From: a virus
IMG/VR virus record: IMGVR_UViG_3300003321_000100
Span: 1 to 22,168 of that record
Direction: 5' to 3' (one strand)
Length of the DNA: 22,168 nt
Position 1 is the stretch's first letter; each line of letters opens with the position of its first letter. The translations under genes were made by a program, and so were the position numbers. This document shows positions 13,812-22,168 of this stretch, one piece after another. Under the pieces are notes generated by a model. That model searched no databases. It was not told where the DNA came from and saw only the letters and a program-made list of their open reading frames with translations.

Positions 13812-15887
13812 CTATGATCGATGGATGACTAGGAAGTAGTAGGTGTCGCTAGCCGGATCAAGTGTACCACTGCCGGCATTGAATCCGCGCAAAGTAATCT
13901 GGTCAGCAACTGTAGCAATCGGCTCAGCCCGCCAGATGAACTGTCGCTGACCACTCGCTGAGTCGAGAAACATACAAATGTCGCCTACCTTCACGCCAGT
14001 GACAGTTATATTGCCGTTCTGGACGGTGTGGTTTGCGGTAGAGGCCCAGTTGAACGTCCCTGACATCAACTCGAAATCCCACCGCTCTCCTGCTTTGCCG
14101 AAGGCGAGAGCTCTTTTCGCACCGCCCTCATTGATTGTATGGAACAAGGGGTCGTCATCAACATCAGCGGCATACAAACGTACCGTATCAGCATCAGCCG
14201 ATTCCACAGCAGTTGCCTTTGATTTGAAACTCACAATCGTTCCGCGCCAAGCGTCTACATCAGCTACAGAATTTTCAGCCTCAGGAGAGCCAGTGTCTAG
14301 ATCACTCATCCACACTCGGCTAATCACTTTATCGTAATCTACTGTACCCTCACCACCGCTGCCGGGCTGATCTGGATTTGCTCTATCATTATCCTCACCA
14401 ATGAACGTAAAACCACTTGGGGTAGTTCCAGATGTAAAACGTGGATTAGATATTGGAGAACCCGGATCAAAAATATCCAGTGTCTGCACACCATACACTA
14501 CAGTGGTTGCAAATACAAGCCCGCGCTGCGTAAGGGGAGAGTTCGTAGGGCCAGTACTAGAGGGGCTAGAACCGGTTGTACTATTTTCAGTACCGGAAGT
14601 TGCGTCCTCTACATCTTGTACTCCGGAAAACTCAAACATCTGCACAATACCAATGTCTACGTTTTTATCAAACGTCATCGTATCATCATCAGTACCAGTG
14701 GCAACACGCTTATAAATTCCTTGGCGGCCATTAGTTGCACCACCCCAGGTATTTGCCTTGACGTTAGAGTACTTTGATCCATCCCAGGTATGCGTTGCAT
14801 TACCACCAGCATCCCAGGAATTCACAACTACCAGCAGAAGGTTTCCGACAGTAGGAGTGGCGGGCCAAGACACATCAATAGAGGTGATGCCTGTATCAGT
14901 AAATGACTCTGACTGCTCCAAAACTGCCTGCTGCCAAACCCCAGCCTCCTGTGCCGCGACCTGAATCATATCGTTTCGCGTAAGGCGAGAGCCGTAGTTA
15001 GCACCAAAGTAAATGCGTCCCTTTACCTGAACTGTACCGTCGCTTGCATCTACTCGGAATACAGGATCGGTATCTCCTGAGCCGTCATACATACGAATGC
15101 CAACAAAGCTCGCATCAAGTTCAGGCGAGCCTGCACCATCATCTTTAGCTCCAAAGCCAGTCTGAACATTCGGGCCACCCCAGGTACCCGCGATCATTGA
15201 GGAGGCTATTGACAGTACAGCCTCAAAATGCTCAGCCGTGATTGAACCTGCAAGCTGGTCACTACTAGCGTTGGGGTCTAGCTGTGCAGATGCTTCGACA
15301 CTTGCAGCAGCCTCACCATCTTCATCTTTAGCAATGATCTTGAAGTAGTAAGTGATGCCGTACGTGAAGTCTGTACCATCAGGCAATCGCTTGATAAAAG
15401 CAAGACCACCCGGCGTCTCTCCTGCAAGCGTAGTACCATCTGGCGTAAACCCGCTTGTATCAGATACATGAATCTCGTATGTGATAGGGTCGGGATTTGC
15501 TACACCCGTCCACTTGACTGCAAAGAGGCGAGGGCCTCCTTGAATAGTTGGGGTAGGAGAGGAAGCAGGGGCTGCCCCATCAGTAGTAACAGCAATGGTG
15601 GCTGCATCAGTAGCAACCACCATTTGCTCACCACTAACCGAGTCAATTGCAACCGTATAAACTTGTCCCTCCTCCGCACCTGAGGGATTGACTACGTAAC
15701 TCTGGTCAGCCTCAAGTGAGTCAAAGAAGCTCAAGTCGAGGTCGCCCTCAACCCGAAGATTTCCTACCGTAATCGAGTCAGGAAGATCAGGGGCCGGTGT
15801 AAGTGGAACGTTTCTCGCCTCATGCGGCTTGGATTTCCGATGAGTTTTGTGCTTACGCTTTTCTTCCCACTTATCAATCTGGCTCAT
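13812..15887 (-). CDS. tail fibre or appendage protein
   Basis: 691 residues. N-terminus is very basic (KRKHKTHRKSKPHEAR), then a short beta region. Residues about 110-205 look like a fibronectin type III domain (VKWTGVANPDPITYEIHVS, later YYFKIIAKDEDGE). About 260-300 resemble fibre sequence with RVDASDGTVQVKGRIYFG. Residues about 325-560 form a beta-sandwich-like domain (LLLVVVNSWDAGGNATHTW) that may bind a surface ligand. About 565-691 is another beta-rich end. It is next to the nozzle gene, as fibre genes often are in podoviruses. The codons look more A/T-rich than those of the neighbouring 833-aa gene. Receptor binding is inferred. Confidence 0.78.
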   Translation of the reverse strand: MSQIDKWEEKRKHKTHRKSKPHEARNVPLTPAPDLPDSITVGNLRVEGDLDLSFFDSLEADQSYVVNPSGAEEGQVYTVAIDSVSGEQMVVATDAATIAVTTDGAAPASSPTPTIQGGPRLFAVKWTGVANPDPITYEIHVSDTSGFTPDGTTLAGETPGGLAFIKRLPDGTDFTYGITYYFKIIAKDEDGEAAASVEASAQLDPNASSDQLAGSITAEHFEAVLSIASSMIAGTWGGPNVQTGFGAKDDGAGSPELDASFVGIRMYDGSGDTDPVFRVDASDGTVQVKGRIYFGANYGSRLTRNDMIQVAAQEAGVWQQAVLEQSESFTDTGITSIDVSWPATPTVGNLLLVVVNSWDAGGNATHTWDGSKYSNVKANTWGGATNGRQGIYKRVATGTDDDTMTFDKNVDIGIVQMFEFSGVQDVEDATSGTENSTTGSSPSSTGPTNSPLTQRGLVFATTVVYGVQTLDIFDPGSPISNPRFTSGTTPSGFTFIGEDNDRANPDQPGSGGEGTVDYDKVISRVWMSDLDTGSPEAENSVADVDAWRGTIVSFKSKATAVESADADTVRLYAADVDDDPLFHTINEGGAKRALAFGKAGERWDFELMSGTFNWASTANHTVQNGNITVTGVKVGDICMFLDSASGQRQFIWRAEPIATVADQITLRGFNAGSGTLDPASDTYYFLVIHRS

Positions 15888-15896
15888 GACACCTCC

Positions 15897-18158
15897 TTAG
15901 ACTTGTCCAGGTCGCTTATCCTTGTAGGCCAGCGCCATTGCACCGAACACGATCTTCTGAAAGCCCGTGTTGGTTGCTGACGGCCAGATTTTGAAGCCAA
16001 GGAACTGCGACTTCTTGTTGAATTTCACACGGCGATTCTGGAATCCAGCCACCCAGTTACCCGCTGTATTCTTCACGCGAGTCAGCCTCCACTTACCATT
16101 GCTGGTCACGGCCACATCGTTCAGCCCGACCATGGTAGCGAAGTTCAGGTAGTTGTTGTCGTAGTCGGTCTCACCATCCCCGGCTGCGCCGAGGGTGATG
16201 TAATCACCGTCCACAGATTCGATCCAGAAGTTACCCATGAGTTGCTTTACACGCTTCTTCACCTGCGGTGTGCCCATATCGTACCTCCCCGACTCGATGA
16301 AGATGTCGGGGCCACGGTAGTCGGCAGCCGCCATAGGAAGCGTGCGGGTATTGATGTCGTCAGGCCCGCCGTCATCGTCGAATAGATCGCTAGCCCGGCA
16401 TAGTTTGGCCGCGTTGAAGGCGAAGGGCGTGGTGGTGTCGTGATGATTCACCACGAACACCGTGCCTTGCGTCTCCTCAAGCGGGGACTTGACGCCACCA
16501 AGGAACGCGAGGTTCGTCATGGTGGTGACAGCCCGCCTGTCGAGGCGGATAGCAATAGTCAGGTAGTCGGTCGATCCGCCACTAGATGAGTTGTCATCGT
16601 TAGCGGTCGTGTCGGGGGCGTAAGGCGGGTCAGCATCCGGAATGTGCAGGAAGTAGACACCACGATACAGGAAGCTGTATGCCGGATAACTGTGTGAGAG
16701 GTAGTTCTCCACAGCCTTCTGGTACCAGTCACCAATGCGGTCATCGATCAGAGGATAAACCTCATTCCCGTCAAAGAACCAGATGCCCTTCTCTCCTGCC
16801 CACACCACTCCGCCGTTCCACTCCTGAAAGACCATTGGGCTGAACGCCCCATCGTCATGCAGAAAGCGCGGAGAGAAGTCGGCCTCCGACGTTCCGAAGA
16901 TGCCCCAGGTCTCCTGTGTCTTGGTAACCAAGAGGCAGGACGGGGTGCTCCACAGGCCTGTAATTGAGCGCAACGGGAGCTTCTGGTTCGGAATGAAGAT
17001 GTGGTCACCATCCACGGTGTTGTCCACAGCTTCGGCATCGAAGTAGCGAGAGAAAGTAACCCGCGATTCATTATGCTGCTTGTTGCGGTTGGAGTATGGG
17101 TTGTTGGCGTACCACTGGCGTCCTGCATGGAACGCGGTGATAAAGCCAAAGTCAAGGGCGTCGGTCACACCGACATCACGGTCTCCCGTCATATCAATGG
17201 CGACGAACTCCTCCTTGTTGCAAGTGACGTTCGCATTGGCTGTAAGATGAAGCTGAGCATCTGAGTTGACTGTGTTTACACGACCAACATACTTCATATC
17301 GTCAGCACGAAAGATTGCCCAGGGGCCACCTGTATTCAACTTCTGACGCTGGAATTTAGTACCCGATCCATTGACTACAGTGTCTGAGGTGGTGCAGGTA
17401 ATCTGCCCCTTAGAGACTCGACGATCAAGTGGTCGGATGGACTTGAGTATATAGTTCCGCCCAGTTGCACCATTAGTAACAGCGAAAAGAGCACCCTCAA
17501 CAAGCGTGAGTGCGGTTGCGGATTCCACAGATTTGACTTGGCCGATATACTGCTTTCCCTTAGCAGTTGCTTCATCTGCAACTGCGTAAAGGAACATACC
17601 CACCATGGTCGAATCCCAGGTTGTGCCTACGCCACCTACCGAAGTAGAATCCTGCGAAGTAGAATTGACCTTACCAGTAGAGTAGGCCGCATGATCTGCG
17701 CCACCCCAGTGGGCTACGCCAGTCTGTGTGCGCTTCTCAACCCACGGCTGGGTGCCGATGATGACGCCACCCTTCATGTGTGGTGAGGTGGCATAGCGGT
17801 ACATCTTGTCGGTCTTGAAGAACAGATTGGTCGCGCCCTCATCATACGTCAACTGAGTTGCCCCATTGTATGATGTATTCAAGGCTTGCAGGTACGCATG
17901 TGTATCATCCCCAGTGAGGACGCCGATGCGCCAGCGGTCGTTCGGGTCTTGGACGGACACAATGCCGATAGCTCTGGTGGAGAACGTCGGGAAACCCGAG
18001 CCGGGAGTAACCGGCCCGCGCATATATGCGACCTCCTCCTTGTCCAGCAAGATGTCCTGCAGATAGCGAGCCTGTGTGGGTTCAATGGCCCACGGCTTCG
18101 CCTGCAGGTTCATGCCGTCAGGCCAAGCGACAATGTCCGCTAGCTGTAGCATCCCCAT
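15897..18158 (-). CDS. tail nozzle protein (T7 gp12-like)
   Basis: 753 residues, close to T7 gp12 (794). It forms the end of the short tail below the adaptor. Supporting features: the N-terminal GMNLQAKPWAIEPTQARYLQ, typical of nozzle starts, and a beta-propeller-like core with GGVVWAGEKGIWFFDGNEV and then IDDRIGDWYQ. Two related beta modules appear inserted at residues about 162-227 and 251-313, each with a V..G.GT.(W/F) signature (174-181 and 261-269). The gene abuts the adaptor with a one-base overlap, the order seen for T7 gp11-gp12. The family is clear from architecture and position. Confidence 0.85.
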   Translation of the reverse strand: MGMLQLADIVAWPDGMNLQAKPWAIEPTQARYLQDILLDKEEVAYMRGPVTPGSGFPTFSTRAIGIVSVQDPNDRWRIGVLTGDDTHAYLQALNTSYNGATQLTYDEGATNLFFKTDKMYRYATSPHMKGGVIIGTQPWVEKRTQTGVAHWGGADHAAYSTGKVNSTSQDSTSVGGVGTTWDSTMVGMFLYAVADEATAKGKQYIGQVKSVESATALTLVEGALFAVTNGATGRNYILKSIRPLDRRVSKGQITCTTSDTVVNGSGTKFQRQKLNTGGPWAIFRADDMKYVGRVNTVNSDAQLHLTANANVTCNKEEFVAIDMTGDRDVGVTDALDFGFITAFHAGRQWYANNPYSNRNKQHNESRVTFSRYFDAEAVDNTVDGDHIFIPNQKLPLRSITGLWSTPSCLLVTKTQETWGIFGTSEADFSPRFLHDDGAFSPMVFQEWNGGVVWAGEKGIWFFDGNEVYPLIDDRIGDWYQKAVENYLSHSYPAYSFLYRGVYFLHIPDADPPYAPDTTANDDNSSSGGSTDYLTIAIRLDRRAVTTMTNLAFLGGVKSPLEETQGTVFVVNHHDTTTPFAFNAAKLCRASDLFDDDGGPDDINTRTLPMAAADYRGPDIFIESGRYDMGTPQVKKRVKQLMGNFWIESVDGDYITLGAAGDGETDYDNNYLNFATMVGLNDVAVTSNGKWRLTRVKNTAGNWVAGFQNRRVKFNKKSQFLGFKIWPSATNTGFQKIVFGAMALAYKDKRPGQV

Positions 18159-18817
18159 TAGTCATCGTACCCGTCAGAGACATCGAAGTCGTAGAAAAGT
18201 ATCGAATCCGGGGAGTCCCACTGCACCTTCTCCAAGTCCTGTCTCATGTTCTCCATGATTTCGTCGAACATACTCTTGAACATGGATGCGTTCTCGGGGT
18301 CGTCCTCCCGCGCGTTGATGCGGTAGAGCGCCCCAGCGATAATCGCCTCGTGCCACTGGGCGGGAAGCAGGATGTCGGCCTCAGTCGAGGCTGCATCTAC
18401 GTCCGCCTGGTGTGCGAGATAGGTGATGCGGAAAGTCCCAGATGAGGGGATGGGGTACAGGTATAGCTGGCGACCCACGAAGAAGTAGTTGTAGGGAGTG
18501 CCGCCCTGTGTGAGGCTGCCGCTCCGCTCCTTGAAGTGGACGTCGCGCCTGATCCACCGGATGGTGTATCCGGACGCGCCCGTATTGACGATGTCCATGA
18601 GGCCACCGAACTCGTAGGTCAGGGCGGTGTAATCCACCAGCCCGTCGGCGTCCACGTCCAGCGCCGCGTCGATGTCGTCGAACACCTCGCGGAAAGCCCA
18701 CGGCTCTCGGTTCACGATGCCCTTGATCGCGCGGTTGATGAAGCCGACCTTGTCGGCCTCCTCTAGGTCGTCGTAACCGGCAATGTCAATCTCGTCGATG
18801 ATGTCCTGGACGTCCAT
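18158..18817 (-). CDS. head-tail adaptor protein (T7 gp11-like)
   Basis: 219 residues, close to the gp11 size (196). The N-terminus is helical (VQDIIDEIDIAGYDDLEEADKV...INRAIKGIVNREPWAF), then a beta region with YNYFFVGRQLYLYPIP and TFRITYLAHQ, then LPAQWHEAIIAGALYRIN and a long C-terminal helix (FKSMFDEIMENMRQDLEKVQ). This helix-beta-helix pattern is typical of tail-tube adaptors that dock under the portal ring. It overlaps the nozzle start by one base and follows the capsid genes. Assigned on pattern and context. Confidence 0.8.
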   Translation of the reverse strand: MDVQDIIDEIDIAGYDDLEEADKVGFINRAIKGIVNREPWAFREVFDDIDAALDVDADGLVDYTALTYEFGGLMDIVNTGASGYTIRWIRRDVHFKERSGSLTQGGTPYNYFFVGRQLYLYPIPSSGTFRITYLAHQADVDAASTEADILLPAQWHEAIIAGALYRINAREDDPENASMFKSMFDEIMENMRQDLEKVQWDSPDSILFYDFDVSDGYDD

Positions 18818-18820
18818 CGC

Positions 18821-19261
18821 TTACTCCTTCCCGGCTACGTAGGTTGAAATCTGAGGGTTCTTCACGCCTTTGGCTTCCTTCATGACGTCGGCGTAAGTCT
18901 CGGCAAGGCGCTCGTTCTCCTTGTCCCAGTCCGCCTGACGCTGGCGCTCCTGGCGCATGATCTGGTCGAGTAGCTTGGCCCCATGCTTGCGGGTATTCGC
19001 TTCGTCGGCTCTCCGCACCGCCTCCTCCGGCGTCGGCATTTCCTTGCCGAATCCGAGGACGGGGAGAATCTCCGGCTTGTGGCCCAGCGGCATCTTGACG
19101 AAGATGCACCAGTCACCGTAGCCGGGATGGTCAGGCTCATTGATGCGGCCAAAGATCAGGCGCTCGTCGTAAGCCTGTACCGCGCGCGATACGCGCATGG
19201 GTGCGAGGTCTACGACGCCCTGGCCCGGTAGCCACAACTTGGTAGTCGGCTCCTTCTGCAT
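18821..19261 (-). CDS. hypothetical late protein between capsid and adaptor (146 aa)
   Basis: Residues 1-75 contain a beta-type domain (LWLPGQGVVDLAPMRVSRAV, then GDWCIFVKMPLG). Residues about 78-135 are a charged helix with many Arg, Glu and Gln (QIMRQERQRQADWDKENERL), probably coiled coil. It could be a head decoration, a connector component or an assembly factor, since such genes often lie at this position; none of these is proven. It ends 4 bases before the adaptor start. Confidence 0.55.
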   Translation of the reverse strand: MQKEPTTKLWLPGQGVVDLAPMRVSRAVQAYDERLIFGRINEPDHPGYGDWCIFVKMPLGHKPEILPVLGFGKEMPTPEEAVRRADEANTRKHGAKLLDQIMRQERQRQADWDKENERLAETYADVMKEAKGVKNPQISTYVAGKE

Positions 19262-19292
19262 GGCGATCCTGTAGCTCCTTTGTGAAAGATTA

Positions 19293-19335
19293 GGTGGGGG
19301 AGGCCACTAAATGGGTGGCACCATCATCCCCCACC
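19293..19335 (-). terminator. nested hairpin after the capsid gene, possible attenuator
   Basis: GGTGGGGGA (19293-19301) pairs perfectly with TCCCCCACC (19327-19335); inside, GCCAC (19303-19307) pairs with GTGGC (19315-19319). It fills most of the gap of about 90 bases between the capsid gene and the next one. On the - strand only a modest T-containing stretch (TAATCTTTC) follows, so it may attenuate or protect the capsid messenger end rather than fully terminate. Confidence 0.6.
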
Positions 19336-19351
19336 ATGAAACGACTACGGC

Positions 19352-20623
19352 TTAGTAGCCGAGGTCGGTGAGACCCGTCATCTTCGCAGACGAGTTCCGC
19401 TGATCCGCGACCATTTCGACGTCGCGCTGCAGCGCCCACTCCCACCTGTCGTATCCGGTCACCCAGTGAAGGAAGTGACCGTCCTCGTCAAGCGGCTGGA
19501 AGTCCGAGTCAGCGGCGAGGCGGATTGCCTTCTCGTCCGGCATGAACACCGAACCGAGCGGGCAGTCAACGTCACCGATGAACGGGCGATCCATGAACTG
19601 CAGGACGCGGAATCCACCTTCGAGCTTCATCGGCTCAACGAACTGAACCTGACCCTGCAACTCCTTGAAGTACTCGCGGATGATGCCGAAGGTCGTGATG
19701 ATGCTCCTGGACTCCTTACCAGCGGTGATGCGCGTCTTGTTCCACAGAGCGTGGAGGTCGTCAGAGTCGAAAGCTCCACCGGAGTCATCGACCTGGGACT
19801 TCCAGTCCGAGAGACCCGCATCAGCCGGGTCGAGGCCACCAAGAGGCTCCTCGGAGATAACCGCCGAGATTCCCGTGAGGCCCACGTTACCCGCCGAGTC
19901 AACCGTACCGGCCCGCACGAGGAAGTCCCCGGCAGCCCAGCCAGTGTCGTCTGCGACGAGAGTGATGCTCGGGGTGTCCACATCGACCGAGGCAACCTCG
20001 CTCGTGCCAGAGGCACCAGCGTTCTCAATCGAAGCGAAGTTATCCGTGGCGTCGAGCTTCATGCCCGGATAAATCCACCCCATGCGAATCGCCTGGTCGC
20101 TCGTCAGAACGAACACGCCAGAACCGGAGTCCGTGGCGATCTTGGCGATTGCGGCAGAGGCGTTAGCCTCACCGTCGGTGATACCCGAACCCGCAGCGGT
20201 CGCAGCCCCTGCGATGTCGAATCCACCATAGACCTGTCGCGCGAAGTCGTCACGAAGGTCGCGCTGCAGTCCGTCGGCCTCAAACTTGAGGGCGCGAGCG
20301 AAAGCCGCAGCGTTCGAGCGAGTGGAGCGGACGGACTGACCCGTCACTTCACCACGCGCGTAGAGGGACTTGAGGTTGTAAATCGCCCGCTCCGGGTTCT
20401 GATGCCCAGCAGCCGGGAGTGCCCCGCGCTCACGCGCAGGCCCGATGCCACCGGAACGACCCAGGGACAGAGCGACGACAACCTTGAGGCCCTCAACGAT
20501 TCCGTCGGCGTTAGCCTCAAGGCGCTTGGCGAGGAGAACCTCGTCATTGGTCTGCCGGACAATGCCCGGAACATAGACCTCCTTGAGCAACGCCTCGATG
20601 GTATCTCGTCCGGCACCAGCCAT
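19352..20623 (-). CDS. major capsid protein
   Basis: 423 residues, starting MAGAGRDTIEALLKEVYVP from an ATG preceded by AGGAGG. The N-terminus is helical, the middle is rich in Gly, Ala, Ser and Asp with a variable insertion-like part (residues about 190-290, VDVDTPSITLVADDTGWAAG), and the C-terminal third has FRVLQFMDRPFIGDVDCPLGS and HWVTGYDRWEWALQRDVEM, which fit the end of an HK97-type capsid subunit. It directly follows the scaffold gene, as the shell subunit does in this class of phage. No N-terminal delta domain is obvious, consistent with a separate scaffold. Confidence 0.85.
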   Translation of the reverse strand: MAGAGRDTIEALLKEVYVPGIVRQTNDEVLLAKRLEANADGIVEGLKVVVALSLGRSGGIGPARERGALPAAGHQNPERAIYNLKSLYARGEVTGQSVRSTRSNAAAFARALKFEADGLQRDLRDDFARQVYGGFDIAGAATAAGSGITDGEANASAAIAKIATDSGSGVFVLTSDQAIRMGWIYPGMKLDATDNFASIENAGASGTSEVASVDVDTPSITLVADDTGWAAGDFLVRAGTVDSAGNVGLTGISAVISEEPLGGLDPADAGLSDWKSQVDDSGGAFDSDDLHALWNKTRITAGKESRSIITTFGIIREYFKELQGQVQFVEPMKLEGGFRVLQFMDRPFIGDVDCPLGSVFMPDEKAIRLAADSDFQPLDEDGHFLHWVTGYDRWEWALQRDVEMVADQRNSSAKMTGLTDLGY

Positions 20624-20667
20624 GGAGAGTACCTCCTATCGAGGTTGAGGGTTACCTAGAGCACAAC

Positions 20668-21633
20668 CTACTGGTTAGCAAAAATCTGCTTGATCCGCTC
20701 AGCAGCGATCTTGCCAGCGTCATCCATGTTCTGGATGACCACCGGCTCCTCGCTGTGGGTGGCTCCTGCCGGGGGTGCGGCAGCAGCACCAGCGGGTGCA
20801 GATTTGCGGGCCACGTAATCCGTGACGATACGCTCAGTCAGGGCGTCGTAAATCTCGACGGCAGCTTCGAGGTCTCCCCCTGTGCTAGCGCCGAGAGCAT
20901 ACACCGCATTCATAGCGTCGTCGTCCAGGTCAGTGCGTTCACGCCGAATCTTCTGATCCTGGCGCTGAATCGCGGCAATCTCCGCGTCACGCTGAGCCTG
21001 CTGGACACGCTCCTGCTCCCTCCGCTCCCAGTCTGCCTGGCGAGCTTCGAGTGCAGCGACCTGCTTGACCAACGGGTTGTCGGGACTGACACCGAAGTCC
21101 TCAAGGTCACCAGCAAGGGCAGACTCGACCTGCCGCGTTGCCTCAGCTTCCGCCTGAGCGGGAGAGGCACCAGCAAGTTCGAGGGCCTGCGCTAGCTCCG
21201 AGTGGACTCGGGTGGCGAAGTCCCTGTCAGTAGCGAGGTTCTGCACGAAATCGTACGCCTCGCGTGCCTGATTGGGGTCGATCCCCTCAAAGGCCCGTCG
21301 CAGACCTGACAGTTCCTGCGACTTCTGAGTGAAACCACGCTGGAAGCTCTTGTAGGCAGTGGTGATAGCCTCACGAGCACCGGGGTCGGTGACCCCTTCC
21401 AACAGTGATTCCAGGTCGGCTCTAGGAAGGAACTCCTCCTCCTCGGCTGCAGGCTTTTCCTCTGCAGCAGGGGACTCGGTTGGTTCGGGAGCCGGAGACT
21501 CAGCCGCCGCTACTTGGCCCTCCGTCCCAGGTTCAACTCCGGCTTCGCCCTCGTCAGAGCTAGCCTCGGCATCCATGAGACGCTGGGCTGCAGCAGTGGC
21601 TGCGTCCATATCTACGTAAGGTTCGTCGGGCAT
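20668..21633 (-). CDS. capsid scaffolding protein
   Basis: 321 residues, very acidic. Residues about 20-70 are low-complexity Glu/Ala/Pro (EEKPAAEEEE), residues about 85-190 helical, and 190-235 a long charged helix (EARQADWERREQERVQQAQR). The C-terminus ends in a basic helix (AGKIAAERIKQIFANQ), the kind of end that scaffolds use to bind the capsid subunit. Immediately before the capsid gene. Composition, length and place all agree with a scaffold that guides shell assembly and then leaves. Confidence 0.85.
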   Translation of the reverse strand: MPDEPYVDMDAATAAAQRLMDAEASSDEGEAGVEPGTEGQVAAAESPAPEPTESPAAEEKPAAEEEEFLPRADLESLLEGVTDPGAREAITTAYKSFQRGFTQKSQELSGLRRAFEGIDPNQAREAYDFVQNLATDRDFATRVHSELAQALELAGASPAQAEAEATRQVESALAGDLEDFGVSPDNPLVKQVAALEARQADWERREQERVQQAQRDAEIAAIQRQDQKIRRERTDLDDDAMNAVYALGASTGGDLEAAVEIYDALTERIVTDYVARKSAPAGAAAAPPAGATHSEEPVVIQNMDDAGKIAAERIKQIFANQ

Positions 21634-21657
21634 GATGTCCCTTTCTGTGGAGTGGGA

Positions 21658-22164
21658 TTATTCCCTTGTTCCGGACGGGAGTTCGTCAGGCACGACTTCT
21701 TCATAGTCGGCCTCGATGATTTCGTCCTCCCGTTGTTTCGCCATAGAAACGGCCCCCTCAATGAGGCCACGGGCGAGTTCGCGCATGTGCGCGGGGCTAA
21801 TCTGCTCTTTCTGCTCTGCAGGCTTGAGCGTCTTAGCTGCGTTGAGCTTGTCCGTTAGGACGCCCACGCCAGTCATTAGGTCGCGGGCTGCTACCTCACC
21901 ATCACGCACCTTGTCCTCCCACTGCTTGAGTGCGAGGTCTCGGGCGCGGGTAGCGTCCTCAATGAACTGCTCAACGTGTTGCTCTGCCGCGAGTGCAATC
22001 TCCTGCGAAGGCCCCTTCTGTAGCCACTCGTGTTTCCACTTGACTACCGTGGGCTTCGGGATTCCCAACTCGCGGGCGGTTCGTGTTGCGTTTCCTTCGT
22101 TGATGGTAAGAGCCGCGAAAACGCGGCCCTTGTCATCATCGGTGTAGGTTCGTCTACTTGCCAC
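21658..22164 (-). CDS. HTH DNA-binding protein, possible small terminase subunit
   Basis: 168 residues from a GTG at 22164; only four bases of upstream sequence are present, so the start cannot be checked and the gene may extend beyond the window. Residues about 10-45 form a helix-turn-helix (GRVFAALTINEGNATRTARELGIPKPTVVKWK). The middle has a helical oligomerisation-like stretch (DLMTGVGVLTDKLNAAKTL), and the end is acidic (ADYEEVVPDE). HTH N-terminus plus helical core plus acidic C-terminus fits small terminase subunits, which recognise phage DNA for packaging. The alternative is a regulator. Large terminase and portal are not in view. Confidence 0.65.
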   Translation of the reverse strand: MASRRTYTDDDKGRVFAALTINEGNATRTARELGIPKPTVVKWKHEWLQKGPSQEIALAAEQHVEQFIEDATRARDLALKQWEDKVRDGEVAARDLMTGVGVLTDKLNAAKTLKPAEQKEQISPAHMRELARGLIEGAVSMAKQREDEIIEADYEEVVPDELPSGTRE

Positions 22165-22168
22165 TGGA

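Noticed and set aside
19466-20659. 397-codon open frame on the + strand opposite the capsid gene
   Set aside because: Antisense shadow of the capsid gene: Arg/Val/Glu-rich without fold-like pattern. The capsid assignment in the other strand is well supported by neighbours.

Overview
The window is part of the genome of a double-stranded DNA tailed phage, most likely a short-tailed (podovirus-like) one. No host gene is visible. Coding is tightly packed with stop/start overlaps (TAATG, TAGTG), GTG and TTG starts are frequent, ribosome sites are AGGAGG-like, and base composition is fairly GC-rich. The lysis proteins (zinc amidase, small holin-like peptides, a coiled-coil/transmembrane protein, no recognisable spanins) fit a Gram-positive host, and the style is reminiscent of actinobacterial phages. 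The host call is inference only.

Left arm, + strand, 1-4571: a replication and early-gene operon. It holds the end of an upstream gene, a TOPRIM plus RecA-like primase/helicase protein, a small zinc-finger protein, an endonuclease VII-like HNH nuclease, an OB-fold-like single-strand-binding candidate, a small sigma-factor-like protein, a stand-alone DnaQ-like 3'-5' exonuclease, and a string of microproteins joined by translational coupling. Several of these microproteins are shorter than 60 codons.

Junction, 4572-4911: about 340 bases without a credible gene where the two arms converge. It is rich in inverted repeats: a nested hairpin followed by a T run, a strong bulged hairpin, and a domain closed by an 8-bp helix. 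It ends in a strong intrinsic terminator that can work in both directions. It may encode a structured RNA or be an elaborate 3' untranslated region.

Right arm, - strand, read from 22168 down to about 4912: the late operon. In transcription order it holds an HTH protein (possible small terminase subunit), scaffold, major capsid protein, an unknown protein, an adaptor (T7 gp11-like), a nozzle (T7 gp12-like), a tail fibre with a fibronectin-like domain, and a set of likely internal or ejection proteins of 172, 357 and 833 aa. Next come a 430-aa cell-wall enzyme (lysozyme-like plus M23 domains) and a 443-aa protein with a GNAT-like domain. The lysis block closes the arm: an XhlA-like protein, small membrane proteins, a holin candidate, an amidase endolysin and several tiny proteins. 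Portal, large terminase and DNA polymerase are not seen and presumably lie outside the window.

Most noteworthy are the structured convergent junction, the GNAT-like fold in a virion-cassette protein, an M23 domain whose first zinc ligand appears to be Asp instead of His, the tandem beta-domain insertion in the nozzle, and the dense set of microproteins.
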